From the NCBI GenBank assembly GCA_034440575.1, contig JAOTOL010001545.1, positions 671,001 to 735,000 on the forward strand: DNA of 64,000 bases, read 5' to 3'. The notes under the pieces were generated by a model. The model was not told the origin of the DNA and searched no databases. It worked only from the letters and a program-made list of their open reading frames with translations. Shown one piece after another: positions 31,106 through 41,582 of the stretch (its first letter is position 1; each line of letters begins with the position of its first letter). Source of the DNA: Imbricaverruca yamaguchii (lineage: Eukaryota > Arthropoda > Thecostraca > Neoverrucidae). Made by a program: the position numbers and the translations under genes.

Positions 31106-32355
31106 GAAGACAAAACCCGCCGAACTCAAGTCCGAAACGGGCGGCATCGGGTGGGCGGCGCTCGGCACGGGTGACCGGTTGTGTGCCGAGGTCAGATGTC
31201 ACCGATACCCAGGTGACGCATCGGCGCGGCAGTGACCGACCGATTACAACACACGATCCGATTACCGACCGCAGACCAGTGCCCGGCTGGCCGGCCAGCC
31301 GCCTGGTGTGAGCAGTGCATGCGCACCACCGCTCACCGCGTGGGCAAAGCAGGGGCCGGTCGACCCAGCTGGGTCAGGCCCCCGTCCGACCGGGGCTGAC
31401 GTGTCGTGTACTGCAGAGCGCCCGCCGTGCCCCGCGTCGCTGAATCGCATCACCACTGAGAAAAAGCGGAGACTTGCACGCCGAACAAAACCGTTTCCGA
31501 GAGACTACGCGCGGGAACAGGAAGATAGCTTAGTGGGATCGGGGTGCGGTAACGCTGAAAGCCAATTCATCTTCTCGAGACATATTTGCTATATATACAT
31601 ACTAGTCAACTCACATCAGAAGTATCGTCACCACTGCAGACAGCAGGGCCACGTCTTCAATCGGCTTTAACTTGATGGGAATCCTCCCTCGCAAGATTAA
31701 CCTCGCCGGAACCGTTATCACTCAAGCGAATCGGGACTAACATGGGTGGATTGCGGTGACGGTGGATACGTGTGGGACGCAAACTGTGTGCTTGTGTGTA
31801 GTATTTTACTATGAAAAGTCCCATTTTCTATCATTTGACATTCGGATAGTCACGCCAGACGACATTAGGCAAAGCGACCTGGGATGGAGCCTTACATGCA
31901 TCTGGCGTATTCCAGGCTCATGGCGGACGATAGCAGGCAGAACGACCTAGGGTGAAACTTTACACATAGCTAGCGAGCTCCAGACCCCACCCAATTAATT
32001 CAATCCGCTTCATAATCGAGCAAATGGAAGTGCGCCGTATAAAATCTGGTTTGAAACCACTTTGAATTCATTCCAAAGCCATGGTCGCAAAGCGTAACAT
32101 GTTGAAGTGTACTGAACCGATAATCTTCATGCCAGCACTCAAGCAATGGACGAGTGAGCAAATCATGACATGTTCGCTTCTAGGTGACGGATTTCTTTTC
32201 CCCAGCGCGTCAGTGATTCGCTTTTACTGTAACGTCCCTGTGCCGTCTCTGTGCGAGCAGTTCTCCTTAGGGTAACGGCCCGTCCCTGCGTTAGCAGTTC
32301 GTCCTTACACCGATGACACACGCTCTATCAGCGTCGCTCTGGCGCCAGTGAGCGC
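31106..32355. other. No gene recognised
   Basis: Mixed sequence with only short frames. 31250-31460 is GC-rich, and the rest is AT-richer. Confidence 0.35.
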
Positions 32356-32358
32356 TCA

Positions 32359-33220
32359 CCGGGGACGCGAGCCGCACACCAATGGCTCGGCCTCACGACA
32401 GTGATTTGTCGTCGCGCCACTGGGTCGTTCTCTGACGTCAGCAGCGCACGCGCGTGCCGGCGAGGGGAGGGGGCGCCCGAGGTGGGCCGGCCGGCCGGGC
32501 GGAGTTCCGTGCGGCCGGTGGGCGGAGTCCGCTCCGACTGCTGACGTCGAGCCCGTGCCGCCGACCGGGTCTGAGGGCGGTGGAGACGGCCGCCGACCGG
32601 CACCACGTCAGGTCAGATCGCACCGGGGTCGGCGACCCGTTCCCACGGGTCGACGCGAGCCGCCGGTCAAACCGCCCGGGCAGCGGGCGCTGCAAGAGTC
32701 GCGGCGCCCCAAAGGCGGCAGTCGCCGACGAGATTGCAGGCGGGGCACGCCTCGTATCAGACCGCGCAGCGAAGTTGAGCAATCTCGGCCCGGCGAGGGA
32801 TCGCCAGGCCCACTGCTGTGATATCGACGGGCGGCTTTGCAGAGCCGGTGCACGCCGACTTATCAGATCCGCCCACCCCTCGCCGATCCGTCGGATCTTT
32901 CCACCCCACGCCGACCCGATGGATCCACCCGCCGCGCGCCGGCTCGTTGGATGCACCGGCCCAACGCCTACCGGCGGTTAATCTGTCGGCAGGAGCCGCC
33001 CACACGGTGACCGATGTTCACAGCTGTGCTGGGCCGCCCTGTGCGCCGCCCGACACGCCGCCGCCGCCGCGGCCGCCGCCCCCGCCGCCACCGGTCGACA
33101 TGAGTGGCGCGACACACCGCCGCCGGCCGGCCACGAGGACCCATCTCAGTCTGCGTCACGCTCGCCACTGGCCGGTCCGAGGCGGGACTGTTCCGACACG
33201 ACCGCGCGCATCTGAGCAGA
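32359..33220 (-). promoter_or_regulatory. CpG-rich island with a possible minus-strand donor
   Basis: About 800 bp of CpG-dense DNA. On the minus strand a candidate donor, CCCCG followed by GTGAGC, lies at 32359/32358, downstream of an open frame ending in ITVVRPSHWCAARVP. A (CCG)n stretch at 33055-33095 encodes proline on the plus strand. This could be a promoter with a first exon, but the strand and start remain open. Confidence 0.3.
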
Positions 33221-33840
33221 CGCGACAGACTAACTATGCCCAGCGAAGATGCGCAGCGCTGCGCACTCTGTTTCCATTCACCTGCTGACTTTTGGAATGG
33301 CCACGAGAAAGTGCATGCTTGCATCTTCGGGAGTTCCGAACCATTTTGCAGAACATCATCCTCACTCAATTGATTGGTCTGAGTAGTGGACATTAAAACT
33401 AGTTCAATTGAGATCCGATGTGATGACGGTTTTGGACGAGATATGTACGTATTGTCCTCCGTGTGCGTCGGCGCCAGTGAAAGGCTATTGTGTTGATTCA
33501 AGGTCAGATGACTTGAATGCTCACCTCGATGACTTCAGCATTTTGCAGCCCCACTATCTAAACCACACCAGAGAATGTTTACCTTCACAGTCATTCCCAC
33601 TGCCGGCACTGTCAGTCCACTGGCCAGTTTCGTTTGGCAAACATAGCCGGTCTTCTCGGCGGGCCGTCGTGAGCGATCCCACCGTCCGCTCCGCAGGCAG
33701 CTCGCGGCGATCGGTAGTCCCGACGCACAACGTCGCCACGCGAACGAGGGTCGGGAAAGCGCGTGACGCAAGCGCGAGCGCGTTCGGTCGGCGTTCGGCC
33801 GCGCCTGGCCGCCGCCGCCGACCACGGCGACCGAGAGAGG
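33221..33840. other. No gene recognised
   Basis: Short frames only. GC content rises again from 33740. Confidence 0.3.
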
Positions 33841-33844
33841 CGCC

Positions 33845-34140
33845 CGACCAGCTGGTCTCAGCACTCCAGCTGCGCGCCGGTGCTGAGTGGCAGCCGACAC
33901 CGGTCCGGAGCCGCCCGGCCAGCTGGTCTCAGCACTCCAGCTGCGCGCCGGTGCCGAGTGGCAGCCGACACCGGTCCGGAGCCGCCCGACCAGCTGGTCT
34001 CAGCACCCCAGCTGCGCGCCGGTGCCGAGCTGGTCTCAGCCACACCGGTCCGAGCCGGCCCGGCCAGCTGGTCTCAGCACTCCAGCTGCGCGCCGGTGCC
34101 GAGTGGCAGCCGACACCGGTCCGGAGCCGCCCGGCCGCGT
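33845..34140. repeat. 71 bp minisatellite, 4 units
   Basis: CAGCTGGTCTCAGCACTCCA recurs at 71 bp spacing with GTGGCAGCCGACACCGGTCC. The third unit is altered. No gene is supported. Confidence 0.9.
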
Positions 34141-34284
34141 CCGTCCGCCGAGCAGCCTGTCCAGTGGCGGCCGGACGGGCGGCTCGTCACAGGAGACGCG
34201 GCCGCCGCCGCCACTGACCGCCTGCACTCGCCACACGAGTGGCGCAACCAACTGCCTCAGGGTGGCGCAAGCGGCGGCGCGGCA

Positions 34285-34825
34285 GACAGGCGCGGGCAGC
34301 AGGAGGACACCGCCGCGGCAGACAGGCTCGGGCAGCAGAGGACACCGCTGGGGCAGACAGGCTCGGGCAGCAGGGGACACCGCCGCGGCAGACAGGCTCG
34401 GGCAGCAGGGGACACCGCTGGGGCAGACAGGCTCGGGCAGCAGAGGACACCGCTGGGGCAGACAGGCTCGGGCAGCAGAGGACACCGCTGGGGCAGACAG
34501 GCTCGGGCAGCAGGGGACACCGCCGCGGCAGACAGGCTCGGGCAGCAGGGGACACCGCTGGGGCAGACAGGCTCGGGCAGCAGGGGACACCGCTGGGGCA
34601 GACAGGCTCGGGCAGCAGAGGACACCGCTGGGGCAGACAGGCTCGGGCAGCAGGGGACACCGCTGGGGCAGACAGGCTCGGGCAGCAGGGGACACCGCTG
34701 GGGCAGACAGGCTCGGGCAGCAGAGGACACCGCGTGGCAGACAGGCTCGGGCAGGACCGCGGCTCGGGCAGCAGGGGACACCGCTGGGGCAGACAGGCTC
34801 GGACAGCAGAGGACACCGCCGCCGC
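34285..34825. repeat. 36 bp minisatellite, ~15 units
   Basis: GGGCAGACAGGCTCGGGCAG followed by CAGGGGACACCGCT repeats at 36 bp with AG/GG and CTGG/CGCG alternation. Because 36 is a multiple of three, four frames stay open for over 170 codons. None resembles a protein. Confidence 0.93.
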
Positions 34826-34829
34826 ATGA

Positions 34830-35637
34830 TTACACGGCCGTCACGTTACGCAATGGCCATGCACACCGTTGGTCTTATGATCAAGCTCGGCAAGCAGGGT
34901 GTTTTGTAGCGGTGGCACTGCGGTGGACGACCAAATGGTCGTCACATTCCTTCGATGGCGATGTCGGCACTCGGAAAGGTCTCTAACGAATCGACGACTA
35001 ACGGGCTTACGAGTTCAGTTTTCCGTGTACAGTTTGATATTCATGTATGCAGATCAACGAAGCAAAAACATCCATAGACGAGTAGCTAGCACATAATAAA
35101 ATATCAGAAAAGTGCCATATCAACTACGTGATGGAAAAACACGCTGCACTAAAAGCTGCCTGGCGTGTCGACATGAATTGACTACGGCGTGACCGTATGG
35201 GAACTGAACGGTCTGCAGCCAAATTGCCACGGTGCAGCACCAAATCACCACGGTGCAGTATTGGTTCGGTTCGAACAGCTCGTGCGAGCTCGGTAACTAG
35301 CGATCGTCGCCGGCGGCCACAAATACACTCGCCGGGTATTACACTGCAGGTCCGGGTCAGCTATATGCAGCGCCTCGGGTGCATCATAATCTGGCTGCAT
35401 CTCTGCGGCTGGCATTCGGATGGCGCTTAATCTGATTGGCAGGCGGCTATCGAACGTGTACGGGGCACTTACATTTTCGTTTGGGTGAGGAGTCTAGCTT
35501 GACCTGCCACGTACCCGTCTATGATCACGAATTCGGACCAACTCACTGCGGCACGTTGCAAGACGGATAAAAGGTGGGCACATCGAGTACAGACAAAGTC
35601 TGGACACGAGCAGGGCTGTGGGGCTCGGGGCTCAAGG
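34830..35637. other. No gene recognised
   Basis: Mixed spacer. A direct repeat CCACGGTGCAG occurs at 35227-35257. Confidence 0.3.
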
Positions 35638-35725
35638 CTCGGGGCTGTTCAGCAGGGTCCGACTTGGACCATCTCAGTTTGTGCTGAATTTAGACGCGTT
35701 GAGCTGGACACTGAACAGCCCCGAG
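35638..35725. repeat. Perfect 15 bp inverted repeat with 58-base loop
   Basis: CTCGGGGCTGTTCAG at 35638-35652 pairs perfectly with CTGAACAGCCCCGAG at 35711-35725. A transcript could form a stem. No known RNA family is recognised. Confidence 0.8.
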
Positions 35726-36061
35726 TCATGGATTGCGGTGACGTTCACGTGCGATTACACGACGGCGAGCGGCGGACAGACGAAGCGGTGGCGCGCGGCT
35801 CGCGACGCCCGGACAGGCTCCGCCGGCCCTAATCTGTCCAAATTGGACACTGCATAACGGACCTGTCACGACCGCTCAAGGAGTGGCCGTGACGAGCCCG
35901 CTCCGCGTCGGCGGCCGGCCGTCGCATGCACGGCCGGTCAGGTGCACGTGAGGACACCAGCTGGTGGCGGCGGAGGCGTCGGCGTCGGCGGCGGCGAGGT
36001 CAACGTGTGCGACCTCGTGACGCGACCGCCACACAAAGAATCGGCCCGACGCGTTCCGGGA

Positions 36062-36223
36062 AGGCGCTCGCCGTTCTGGCGGTTGTCCGCGGAGGAGATG
36101 ATGGGCTGTGTGGCGGCGCTGCGGCGGCCCGCGTGTTCTGGGAGGCGCTCGCCGTTCTGGCGGGTGTCGGCGGAGGAGATGATGGGCTGTGTGGCGGCGC
36201 TGCGGCGGCCCGAGCGCCCTGTC
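36062..36223. repeat. 81 bp tandem duplication in a CpG-rich block
   Basis: AGGCGCTCGCCGTTCTGGCG recurs 81 bp apart with the following GAGGAGATGATGGGCTGTGT. The plus strand reads 27-residue units containing GRRSPFWR and SAEEMMGCVAALRRP. The block 35880-36300 is GC-rich and may be a small exon or promoter, but no splice sites are clear. Confidence 0.75.
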
Positions 36224-36317
36224 TCTCGGCCACCGCCGGCCGCGGCGGCCGCCCACACTGCGCCGCAGCGGTGGCGCCGGCACGACACCACCGGCAGCGG
36301 GGCCCGGCGGTGGCGAC

Positions 36318-38695
36318 GGTGATCACACTGTAGAGGTGCGCTGTGATGGCGACGGTGATCACACTGTAGAGGTGCGCTGTGATGGCGACGGTGATCATAC
36401 TGTAGAGGTGCGATGTGATGGCGACGGTGATCACACTGTAGAGGTGCGATGTGATGGCGAGGGTGATCACACTGTAGAGGTGCGATGTGATGGCGAGGTG
36501 ATCACACTGTAGAGGTGCGATTGATGGCGACGGTGATACTGTAGGGTGCGTGTGATGGCGAGGTGATCACACTGTAGAGGTGCGCTGTGATGGCGAGGGT
36601 GATCACACTGTAGAGGTGCGATGTGATGGCAGGTGACTGTAAGGTGCTGTTGGCGACGGTGATAACTGTGAGTCCTTTGGCGACGTGAGCCGGGGCCTTT
36701 TTACTGTAGGTGCGAGTGATGGCGACGGTGATCCGGCGTGGACGTAGAGGTGCGTGTATGGCGACGGTGATACTGATGGTGCGCTGTGATGGCGACGGCC
36801 ACACTGTAGAGGTGCGCTGTGATGGCGACGGTGATCACACTGTAGAGGTGCGCTGTGATGGCGACGGTGATCACACTGTAGGGTGCGCTGTGATGGCGAC
36901 GGTGATCACACTGTAGAGGTGCCTGTGATGGCGACGGTGATCACACTGTAGAGGTGCGCTGTGATGGCGACGGTGATCACACTGTAGAGGTGCGCTGTGA
37001 TGGCGACGGTGATCACACTGTAGAGGTGCGCTGTGATGGCGACGGTGATCACACTGTAGAGGTGCGATGTGATGGCGACGGTGATCACACTGTAGAGGTG
37101 CGCTGTGATGGCGACGGTGATCACACTGTAGAGGTGCGCTGTGATGGCGACGGTGATCACACTGTAGAGGTGCGCTGTGATGGCGACGGTGATCATACTG
37201 TAGAGGTGCGCTGTGATGGCGACGGTGATCACACTGTAGAGGTGCGCTGTGATGGCGACGGTGATCACACTGTAGAGGTGCGCTGTGATGGCGACGGTGA
37301 TCACACTGTAGAGGTGCGCTGTGATGGCGACGGTGATCACACTGTAGAGGTGCGATGTGATGGCGACGGTGATCACACTGTAGAGGTGCGATGTGATGGC
37401 GACGGTGATCATACTGTAGAGGTGCGATGTGATGGCGACGGTGATCACACTGTAGAGGTGCGCTGTGATGGCGAGGTGATCACACTGTAGAGGTGCGATG
37501 ATGGCGAGGTATAACTGGCTAGGAGAGGTGCGAGTGATGGCGAGGTGATCAACTGTAGAGGTGCGATGTGATGCAGGTGAACTGTAGAGGTGCGATGTGA
37601 TGGCGACGGTGATCATACTGTAGAGGTGCGCTGTGATGGCGAGGGTGATCATACTGTAGAGGTGCGCTGTGATGGCGACGGTGATCATACTGTAGAGGTG
37701 CGATGTGATGGCGACGGTGATCACACTGTAGAGGTGCGATGTGATGGCGACGGTGATCACACTGTAGAGGTGCGATGTGATGGCGACGGTGATCACACTG
37801 TAGAGGTGCGATGTGATGGCGACGGTGATCACACTGTAGAGGTGCGATGTGATGGCGACGGTGATCATACTGTAGAGGTGCGCTATGATGGCGAGGGTGA
37901 TCACACTGTAGAGGTGCGCTGTGATGGCGACGGTGATCATACTGTAGAGGTGCGATGTGATGGCGACGGTGATCATACTGTAGAGGTGCGATGTGATGGC
38001 GACGGTGATCATACTGTAGAGGTGCGCTGTGATGGCGACGGTGATCATACTGTAGAGGTGCGTGTGATGGCGACGGTGATCATACTGTAGAGGTGCGCTG
38101 TGATGGCGACGGTGATCACACTGTAGAGGTGCGCTGTGATGGCGACGGTGATCGTACTGTAGAGGTGCGATGTGATGGCGACGGTGATCACACTGTAGAG
38201 GTGCGCTGTGATGGCGACGGTGATCACACTGTAGAGGTGCGATGTGATGGCGACGGTGATTACACTGTAGAGGTGCGATGTGATGGCGAGGGTGATCACA
38301 CTGTAGAGGTGCGGTGTGATGGCGACGGTGATCATACTGTAGAGGTGCGATGTGATGGCGACGGTGATCACACTGTAGAGGTGCGATGTGATGGCGACGG
38401 TGATCGACTGTAGGTTATACATAACTGAGGTGGTGTGATGGCGACGTGATCATACTTAAGGTGCGCTGTGATGGCGACGGTGATCAACTGTAGGGTGCGA
38501 TGTGATGGCGACGGTGATCACACTGTAGAGGTGCGTGTGATGGCGACGGTGATCGTACTGTGAGGTCGCTATCAAAACGACAGTTATGACGTTCTACTGT
38601 AGAGGTGCGCTGTGATGGCGACGGTGATCACACTGTAGAGGTGCGATGTGATGGGGACGGTGATCGTACTGTAGAGGTGCGCTGTGATGGTGCCA
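36318..38695. repeat. 36 bp minisatellite, ~65 units
   Basis: GTGATGGCGACGGTGATCAC followed by ACTGTAGAGGTGCGCT repeats at exactly 36 bp over 2.4 kb. Single-base variants (CACACTG/CATACTG, GCGCTG/GCGATG) are shared between neighbours. Three zones (about 36510-36800, 37480-37590 and 38405-38590) hold shortened, indel-rich units. The long frames on both strands are repeat artefacts. Confidence 0.95.
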
Positions 38696-38699
38696 GCCA

Positions 38700-40385
38700 C
38701 GGACCAGCCCATTGCAAACCAAGTTAAGTTTGTAGTTGAGTTTAGACTATGGCACCTCATCGGTTAGTTGTTCCCGATCGAGCGAGGTTATTGAGCACGA
38801 TTGAACGCGGATCACATTCGAAAAAAAAGTGTTTAAATATCTTGGTGGAGCTTCGATTCGAATTAAGTGATTCATTTTACCAATAGGACCTTCAATGTAC
38901 TCATTTGCAAGATTATGCAATTGCACAGCTCGCTTGATGTAAATTGCGGGGAATTGACCGGACCGGATTTGATCTGACCCGACTTCAGCTCACCTGTCCC
39001 GATCATGGATGTTGTTTTGCATACGTTTAAGGGGGCTAGTGCCCCGTGTGTTGGCTTTGCTCCCCCACAAATAATTTCAGCTTTTAACATGAAACTCTAT
39101 GGAGTATGCCGTCCATTTGGCATACTCCATTTGGGCCCGCAACTTTCCTTCCTGTAGATTCCCCCACACGCTAATAAATTTCGAAAATCCACACCCGTCC
39201 TGATAATTATCGTATTACCAGATTCCACCGAACGACAGCCCATGAGAGAATGAACATATATGGTCAAAGTTGTCAGCCTTGACCCTGCTGTCATTTTCTA
39301 AATGTAGCAGGCTAGGATTCAAAAGCCCAAAATAAAAAGTTTAAATCGTATGTAATTTCCGGTTACAAAACACCTTGTTGTTGTCCACGGACAATGCAGC
39401 TTATTCTTGGTGTGTATTTTACTCCCCGTAAGCGTGTCAAGGGGGATAGAGGCGAGTACATGGTCGGGTAAATGAGAGGTATATGCTGTGCATTTCTGTT
39501 CTCGCTAGCATCGGACAGACACACGGGGAGAGTGCTGCACTCCCATTCCCTCCTTGCAACGGAATATGGGTAATTCGGTTCCATTTCTCCTGCGCAATCG
39601 TTCACAAATGCATGCAGGAACCTTCTGAAATACACGCTATTTATGGAAAAAATGGAGCACTTCAATGCAGAACACTTCTTCCTTCCCACTTTGCCCCTGC
39701 CTGGGGGATGCATAGGGAAATGAACGACAGTGAAAAGTATGTTTTGTCAGAAAACACATGCCCATAGATATAAATGCTGCCGACAGACTAATAAATGGAA
39801 ACATTCATGCTACCGCAATGTTGTACACGTTGCAACATAGAACCTTTGAAGATCAAACGAAAATACAAAGTGGAAATTCCCTAGAAGTGTGGCTCCTCAG
39901 ATGCAACACGCGCAACGGAAGAGGTGGCGGATTCTGCGGACCCCGCCTGGTCTTCGACGATATTTCATCAACGGGCTCCACCCTCCGAATTGTGTGCTTC
40001 GAGATTCAGTAGCTTTCAAGACCTTAGGGGGCCGAATCCGCCCCCCTCACCTCTGGGCCGCATTAGGTGAGAGGACCCCCGGCGCGTATGTTGCAGCTAG
40101 AGTACTTGGAAACGGATTAGTCATCCATGAGGGAAAAACACGTCATATACATGCATCCAGCTGCTACCGCGACCACCAATCAACCTTCAACTTCCACAGC
40201 CAACAAAAACTACAGACGACATATCTTAAAACAAAGAGTGCTTTGATTGGACTTTGGTTAAAACCGTTTGGAGAAGATTGAAACTTGGCAATAGTTCAAT
40301 GTCACTGAGCGGCATTGCATGAATCAAATATACCGGCTTGAACTTGAGTCTGTCGATGAATGATCATTCTAACCTGACCTGGCCT
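38700..40385. other. No gene recognised; one G/C-core repeat copy
   Basis: Mixed DNA. 40020-40085 holds the AATCCGCCCCCCTCA core of the dispersed family. A GGCATACTCCATTTGG word is repeated near 39104-39132. The 116-codon minus-strand frame at 39363-39713 has no recognised similarity. Confidence 0.35.
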
Positions 40386-40419
40386 TTCTGACCAACTGAA
40401 TGACCTTCTGGCGGATTGG

Positions 40420-41582
40420 GACGTGGCTGAGTGTGCAGGTGTACGGATATGTGTGTGACGGATTGGGACGTGGCTGAGTGTGCAGGTGTACGGATGGGTG
40501 ACATGTGTGTCGGATAGGGCCGACACCAGTTGTGCAGGTGTACGGATGGGTGACATATGTGTCGGATAGGGCCGACACCAGTTGTGCAGGTGTACGGATG
40601 GGTGACATATGTGTCGGATAGGGCCGATACCAGTTGTGCAGGTGTACGGATGGGTATGTGTCGGATAGGGCCGATACCAGTTGTGCAGGTGTACGGATGG
40701 GTATGTGTCGGATAGGGCCGATACCAGTTGTGCAGGTGTACGGATGGGTGACTATAGGGCCGATACCAGTTGTGCAGGTGTACGGATGGGTATGTGTCGG
40801 ATAGGGCCGACACCAGTTGTGCAGGTGTACGGATGGGTATGTGTCGGATAGGGCCGACACCAGTTGTGCAGGTGTACGGATGGGTGACATATGTGTCGGA
40901 TAGGGCCGATACCAGTTGTGCAGGTGTACGGATGGGTATGTGTCGGATAGGGCCGATACCAGTTGTGCAGGTGTACGGATGGGTGACATATGTGTCGGAT
41001 AGGGCCGATACCAGTTGTGCAGGTGTACGGATGGGTATGTGTCGGATAGGGCCGACACCAGTTGTGCAGGTGTCGGATGGTGTATGTGTCGGATAGGGCC
41101 GATACCAGTTGTGCAGGTGTACGGATGGGTGACATATGTGTCGGATAGGACCGATACCAGTTGTGCAGGTGTACGGGGGTGAAAGGATAGGGCCGAACAG
41201 TTGTGCAGGTGTACGGATGGGTGACATATTGTCTCCGATACATGGGTGTCGGATAGGCCGATACCAGTTGTGCAGGTGTACGGATGGGTATGTGTCGGAT
41301 AGGGCCGATACCAGTTGTGCAGGTGTACGGATGGGTATGTGTCGGATAGGGCCGATACCAGTTGTGCAGGTGTACGGATGGGTATGTGTCGGATAGGGCC
41401 GATACCAGTTGTGCAGGTGTACGGATGGGTCGGATAGTATGTCGGATAGGGCCGATACCAGTTGTGCAGGTGTACGGATGGGTATGTGTCGGATAGGGCC
41501 GATACCAGTTGTGCAGGTGTACGGATGGGTATGTGTCGGATAGGGCCGATAACAGTTGTGCAGGTGTACGGATGGGTATGCA
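40420..41582. repeat. 47/52 bp minisatellite, ~24 units
   Basis: TGTGTCGGATAGGGCCGATA with CCAGTTGTGCAGGTGTACGG repeats in a 47 bp form (GGATGGGTATGTG) and a 52 bp form with an extra ACATA-type insertion (GGGTGACATATGTG). The left end (40420-40500) has a variant without the GATACC part. Confidence 0.94.

Noticed and set aside
36906..38048. 380-residue ITVAITAHLYS repeat protein
   Set aside because: Generated by the 36 bp array; stop-free in both strands for that reason alone.
36318..38695. CRISPR-like array
   Set aside because: Units are contiguous 36-mers with no unique spacers and no cas genes. It is a minisatellite in animal DNA.
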